DNA from: CAKSFT01 sp045603125
Lineage (GTDB): Bacteria > Bacillota > Clostridia > UBA1381
DNA length: 8,296 nt
Assembly (NCBI GenBank): GCA_045603125.1
Contig: JAZULN010000080.1
Location: 1 to 8,296 of the forward strand
Direction: 5' to 3'
A model generated the notes under the pieces. It searched no databases. It saw nothing but the letters and a program-made list of their open reading frames with translations, and had not been told where the DNA came from. Shown in pieces: positions 6,485-8,296 of the stretch. Each line of letters opens with the position of its first letter. The stretch's first letter is position 1. Both the position numbers and the translations under genes were made by a program.

Positions 6485-7492
6485 CTACCTAATAAAATTG
6501 ACAACATTTTTGGTTAGCAGTGACATATAAACATCGTCGTCAATACCGTTTTCCTGTGCCATATAGCGTACACCACGAAGGATATGGCTATATCCGAGTC
6601 CGCCATAGGTTTTCCACATGGTTTTTAAGCATATATCATTACATACCAAAATCTGATCCTTAAATCCTTCGTCAATCAGAGTTTTTAAAAGCTTAATTCT
6701 TTCTAAATCATAGGCAAATCTCAGCTTGTCCGAAACATAAAATTCTTTCCCGAAGTTATCAAACTCAATATACACGCCCTTTTTTAATAGACCTTTTATG
6801 TAATCGGGTCTTAGCCATACATCAACGTGGTCAATACAAATCTTATCTGGGCTTACTCCCTCATTTGTAAGGACATTTATAATGTCATATCCGTTTTCGG
6901 TGTATAGGTCTGTATGGATATGGATTGCTTTTTTAGTCTTTGCACCTGCCATTCCAGCGGCAATCAAAACCTTTCTCTCATCATTAGAAATAACTGCACT
7001 TGTGCCGATTTCACCAATGATTCCAGCTCTTATTCCGGTATCGCCAATGCCGACAGTAATATCCTTAACCATCTCTTCTGCTAGCTCTTCAGGAGTTGCA
7101 TTTTTTAAATATTCAGGGTGAGCTTTATGATAATAATGTCCACACCCTAAAATGATATTTACACCGGTTTTTTCGGAAATTTCCTTCATTGCAATTGGAT
7201 CTCGTCCGATTTCATCAAGGGTACAGTCAATAATTGTGTTTCCTCCCCATTTTTTGAAATACTCCATTTCCTCGATTGCTTTATCTTTTTCGTCTAAAAG
7301 TGCGTTATCCAAAATTCCGTATGGGTCGATAAAAACCTCAGCTCGATTTTCACAAGTCACTTTATCATAAAAAATGCTTGGAGCATTATCCGGCGGTGTC
7401 ACGCACTTTCTCATATCGATAAAAATATGCTCATGAGAAGATGCAACACCAACTTCCGATTCTTTAATTTCGCCTCTTACAGTTGTAATCAT
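6485..7492 (-). CDS. Phosphotriesterase-related metal-dependent hydrolase (amidohydrolase superfamily), possible lactonase
   Basis: This complete 335-residue protein has the length of phosphotriesterase-related (PHP) proteins, TIM-barrel enzymes with a binuclear metal site. All expected ligands are visible: H20 and H22 in SHEHIFID, E161 in IGEIGTS (Glu replaces the carboxylated Lys of true phosphotriesterase, as is usual in PHP relatives), a His in AIHIHTD (191 or 193), H222 in CIDHVD, and D286 in VCNDIC. Relatives with tested activity are often lactonases or act on sugar-phosphate lactones; true organophosphate hydrolysis is unlikely. Beside two glycosidases, a lactone or ester derived from a sugar is a reasonable guess. 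The ATG overlaps the regulator stop as ATGA (7492-7489), with AAGAAGGAG (7509-7501) at 8-nt spacing, so translation is probably coupled. Its TAG lies 7 nt before the start chosen for the next glycosidase. The protein is cytoplasmic. Confidence 0.88.
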   Translation of the reverse strand: MITTVRGEIKESEVGVASSHEHIFIDMRKCVTPPDNAPSIFYDKVTCENRAEVFIDPYGILDNALLDEKDKAIEEMEYFKKWGGNTIIDCTLDEIGRDPIAMKEISEKTGVNIILGCGHYYHKAHPEYLKNATPEELAEEMVKDITVGIGDTGIRAGIIGEIGTSAVISNDERKVLIAAGMAGAKTKKAIHIHTDLYTENGYDIINVLTNEGVSPDKICIDHVDVWLRPDYIKGLLKKGVYIEFDNFGKEFYVSDKLRFAYDLERIKLLKTLIDEGFKDQILVCNDICLKTMWKTYGGLGYSHILRGVRYMAQENGIDDDVYMSLLTKNVVNFIR

Positions 7493-8296
7493 AATTCTCG
7501 CTCCTTCTTTTTAAAAGATTTTGGGGTCACACCAACATGTTTTTTAAAAAAGAAATCAAAATATTTCGTTTCATTAAATCCGAGAGAATATGAAATATCA
7601 GATATGGACATATCGGTTTCCAATAACATATTCTTTGCTTCGTCTATCTTCATCTGATTAAAATATGAAAATATCGTCTTTCCTGTCTGCTCTTTAAAAA
7701 CCTTACACAAGAATGACCTTGAGCACTTCATTCGGTCACATATGTCATTTAAAGATACTCGCTCGCGTACATTCTCGGCAAGAAATGAAATTACAACACC
7801 AACAAAATCCGAATAGAAGTTTTTGTCGCTCAAAAAAACAAGTTCGCAGTTTTCATCGGCAGAAAGCTGTCTTGCAAGACAGATCAAAAGATACTCAAGC
7901 TGCAATAAAATCGCTTGTTTCCCGCCAAAGTTCGGAGATGCCAAAACTTCTAAAAGATCGTTATCATTCATTTTAAAGGTGTTTTCAGATTCATAAATAA
8001 TCTTTTCAAGACAATATATTTGCTCGTCTTTTAAATTAAATCTCACCATAGAAAGCGGGTTTAAAATATTAGATACGCTTTCAAAACACATAACAAAAAC
8101 ATTATTGTCATCTTCAAGTGATTCATACTGATGAGTATAATTTGGCGGTATAAGTAAAAGTTGATTTTCCGAAAGAGTTAGAGATTTCTGGTCGATATGA
8201 AGGGTAATTTTTCCTTTTTTGACATAGCAAATCTCCCAAAAATCATGAGCTTCCTCATAATTTTTGTATTGCGTAATGACAACCACCAGCAATGCT
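7489..8296 (-). CDS. AraC-family transcriptional regulator of the operon (5' end cut by window edge)
   Basis: The frame is open to the right edge. The first possible start inside the window is a TTG at 8292 with no visible ribosome binding site, so the true start probably lies beyond it. About 267 residues are visible. A cupin-like sensor domain comes first (AHDFWEICYVKKGKITLHI, then LLLIPPNYTHQY near residues 46-56). A helical linker follows, then two helix-turn-helix motifs: VSLNDICDRMKCSRSFLCKVFKE (about 179-201) and MSISDISYSLGFNETKYFDFFFKKH (about 228-252), ending in the family signature GVTPKSFKK. As the first visible gene, overlapping the hydrolase gene by 4 nt, it most likely activates this operon in response to its substrate. 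Its own binding sites should lie upstream, outside the window. The ligand is unknown. Confidence 0.9.
   Translation of the reverse strand, partial: ALLVVVITQYKNYEEAHDFWEICYVKKGKITLHIDQKSLTLSENQLLLIPPNYTHQYESLEDDNNVFVMCFESVSNILNPLSMVRFNLKDEQIYCLEKIIYESENTFKMNDNDLLEVLASPNFGGKQAILLQLEYLLICLARQLSADENCELVFLSDKNFYSDFVGVVISFLAENVRERVSLNDICDRMKCSRSFLCKVFKEQTGKTIFSYFNQMKIDEAKNMLLETDMSISDISYSLGFNETKYFDFFFKKHVGVTPKSFKKKEREL

Noticed and set aside
6475..6507. ATG at 6507 as start of the GH63-like gene
   Set aside because: It overlaps the end of the phosphotriesterase-like gene by 23 nt and adds only MLSILLGRRK, with no good ribosome binding site. ATG 6477 follows AGGTAGAAG and leaves a 7-nt gap to the upstream stop.

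Overview
The window looks like chromosomal DNA from a low-GC Gram-positive bacterium, most likely an anaerobic member of the Clostridia. The evidence is AT-rich sequence throughout, AGGAGG-type ribosome binding sites, tightly packed same-strand genes, and cupin/AraC regulators beside cytoplasmic glycosidases. No rRNA, tRNA, CRISPR array or insertion sequence was seen. The genus cannot be named from this stretch.

Nearly everything lies on the minus strand, so the main operon is read from the right edge leftwards. It comprises an AraC-family regulator (5' end cut by the window); a phosphotriesterase-related metal hydrolase whose start overlaps the regulator stop by 4 nt; an (alpha/alpha)6-barrel glycosidase of the GH63/mannosylglycerate-hydrolase type, interrupted by one in-frame TAA; an M24 'pita-bread' protein of the creatinase/prolidase group with substituted metal ligands; a small protein that I recognise as an Anabaena sensory rhodopsin transducer (ASRT) family member; and a 680-residue TIM-barrel glycosidase-like protein. 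A strong bidirectional terminator follows. Gaps within the operon are 3 to 13 nt, except for 75 nt before the last gene, which holds an inverted repeat. None of the proteins shows a signal peptide, and no transporter lies in the window.

Left of the terminator is a decayed region. It contains a minus-strand remnant of a Cof-type HAD phosphatase (no N-terminus, a frameshift and an internal deletion) and an adjoining stretch with an unrecognised open frame on the plus strand. A second hairpin then precedes the promoter and first 106 codons of another AraC-family regulator, which runs off the left edge. That promoter matches the sigma-70/sigma-A consensus exactly.

My working model is inference. 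The operon takes apart an imported, probably unusual glycoside in the cytoplasm: two glycosidases cleave it, the phosphotriesterase-like enzyme opens a lactone or ester, the M24 protein acts on a C-N bond or binds a ligand, and the ASRT-like protein binds a sugar-like metabolite. The AraC protein would sense the substrate. The most interesting part is the ASRT-like protein embedded in a sugar-catabolic operon with no rhodopsin nearby, beside a metal-site-degenerate M24 protein.
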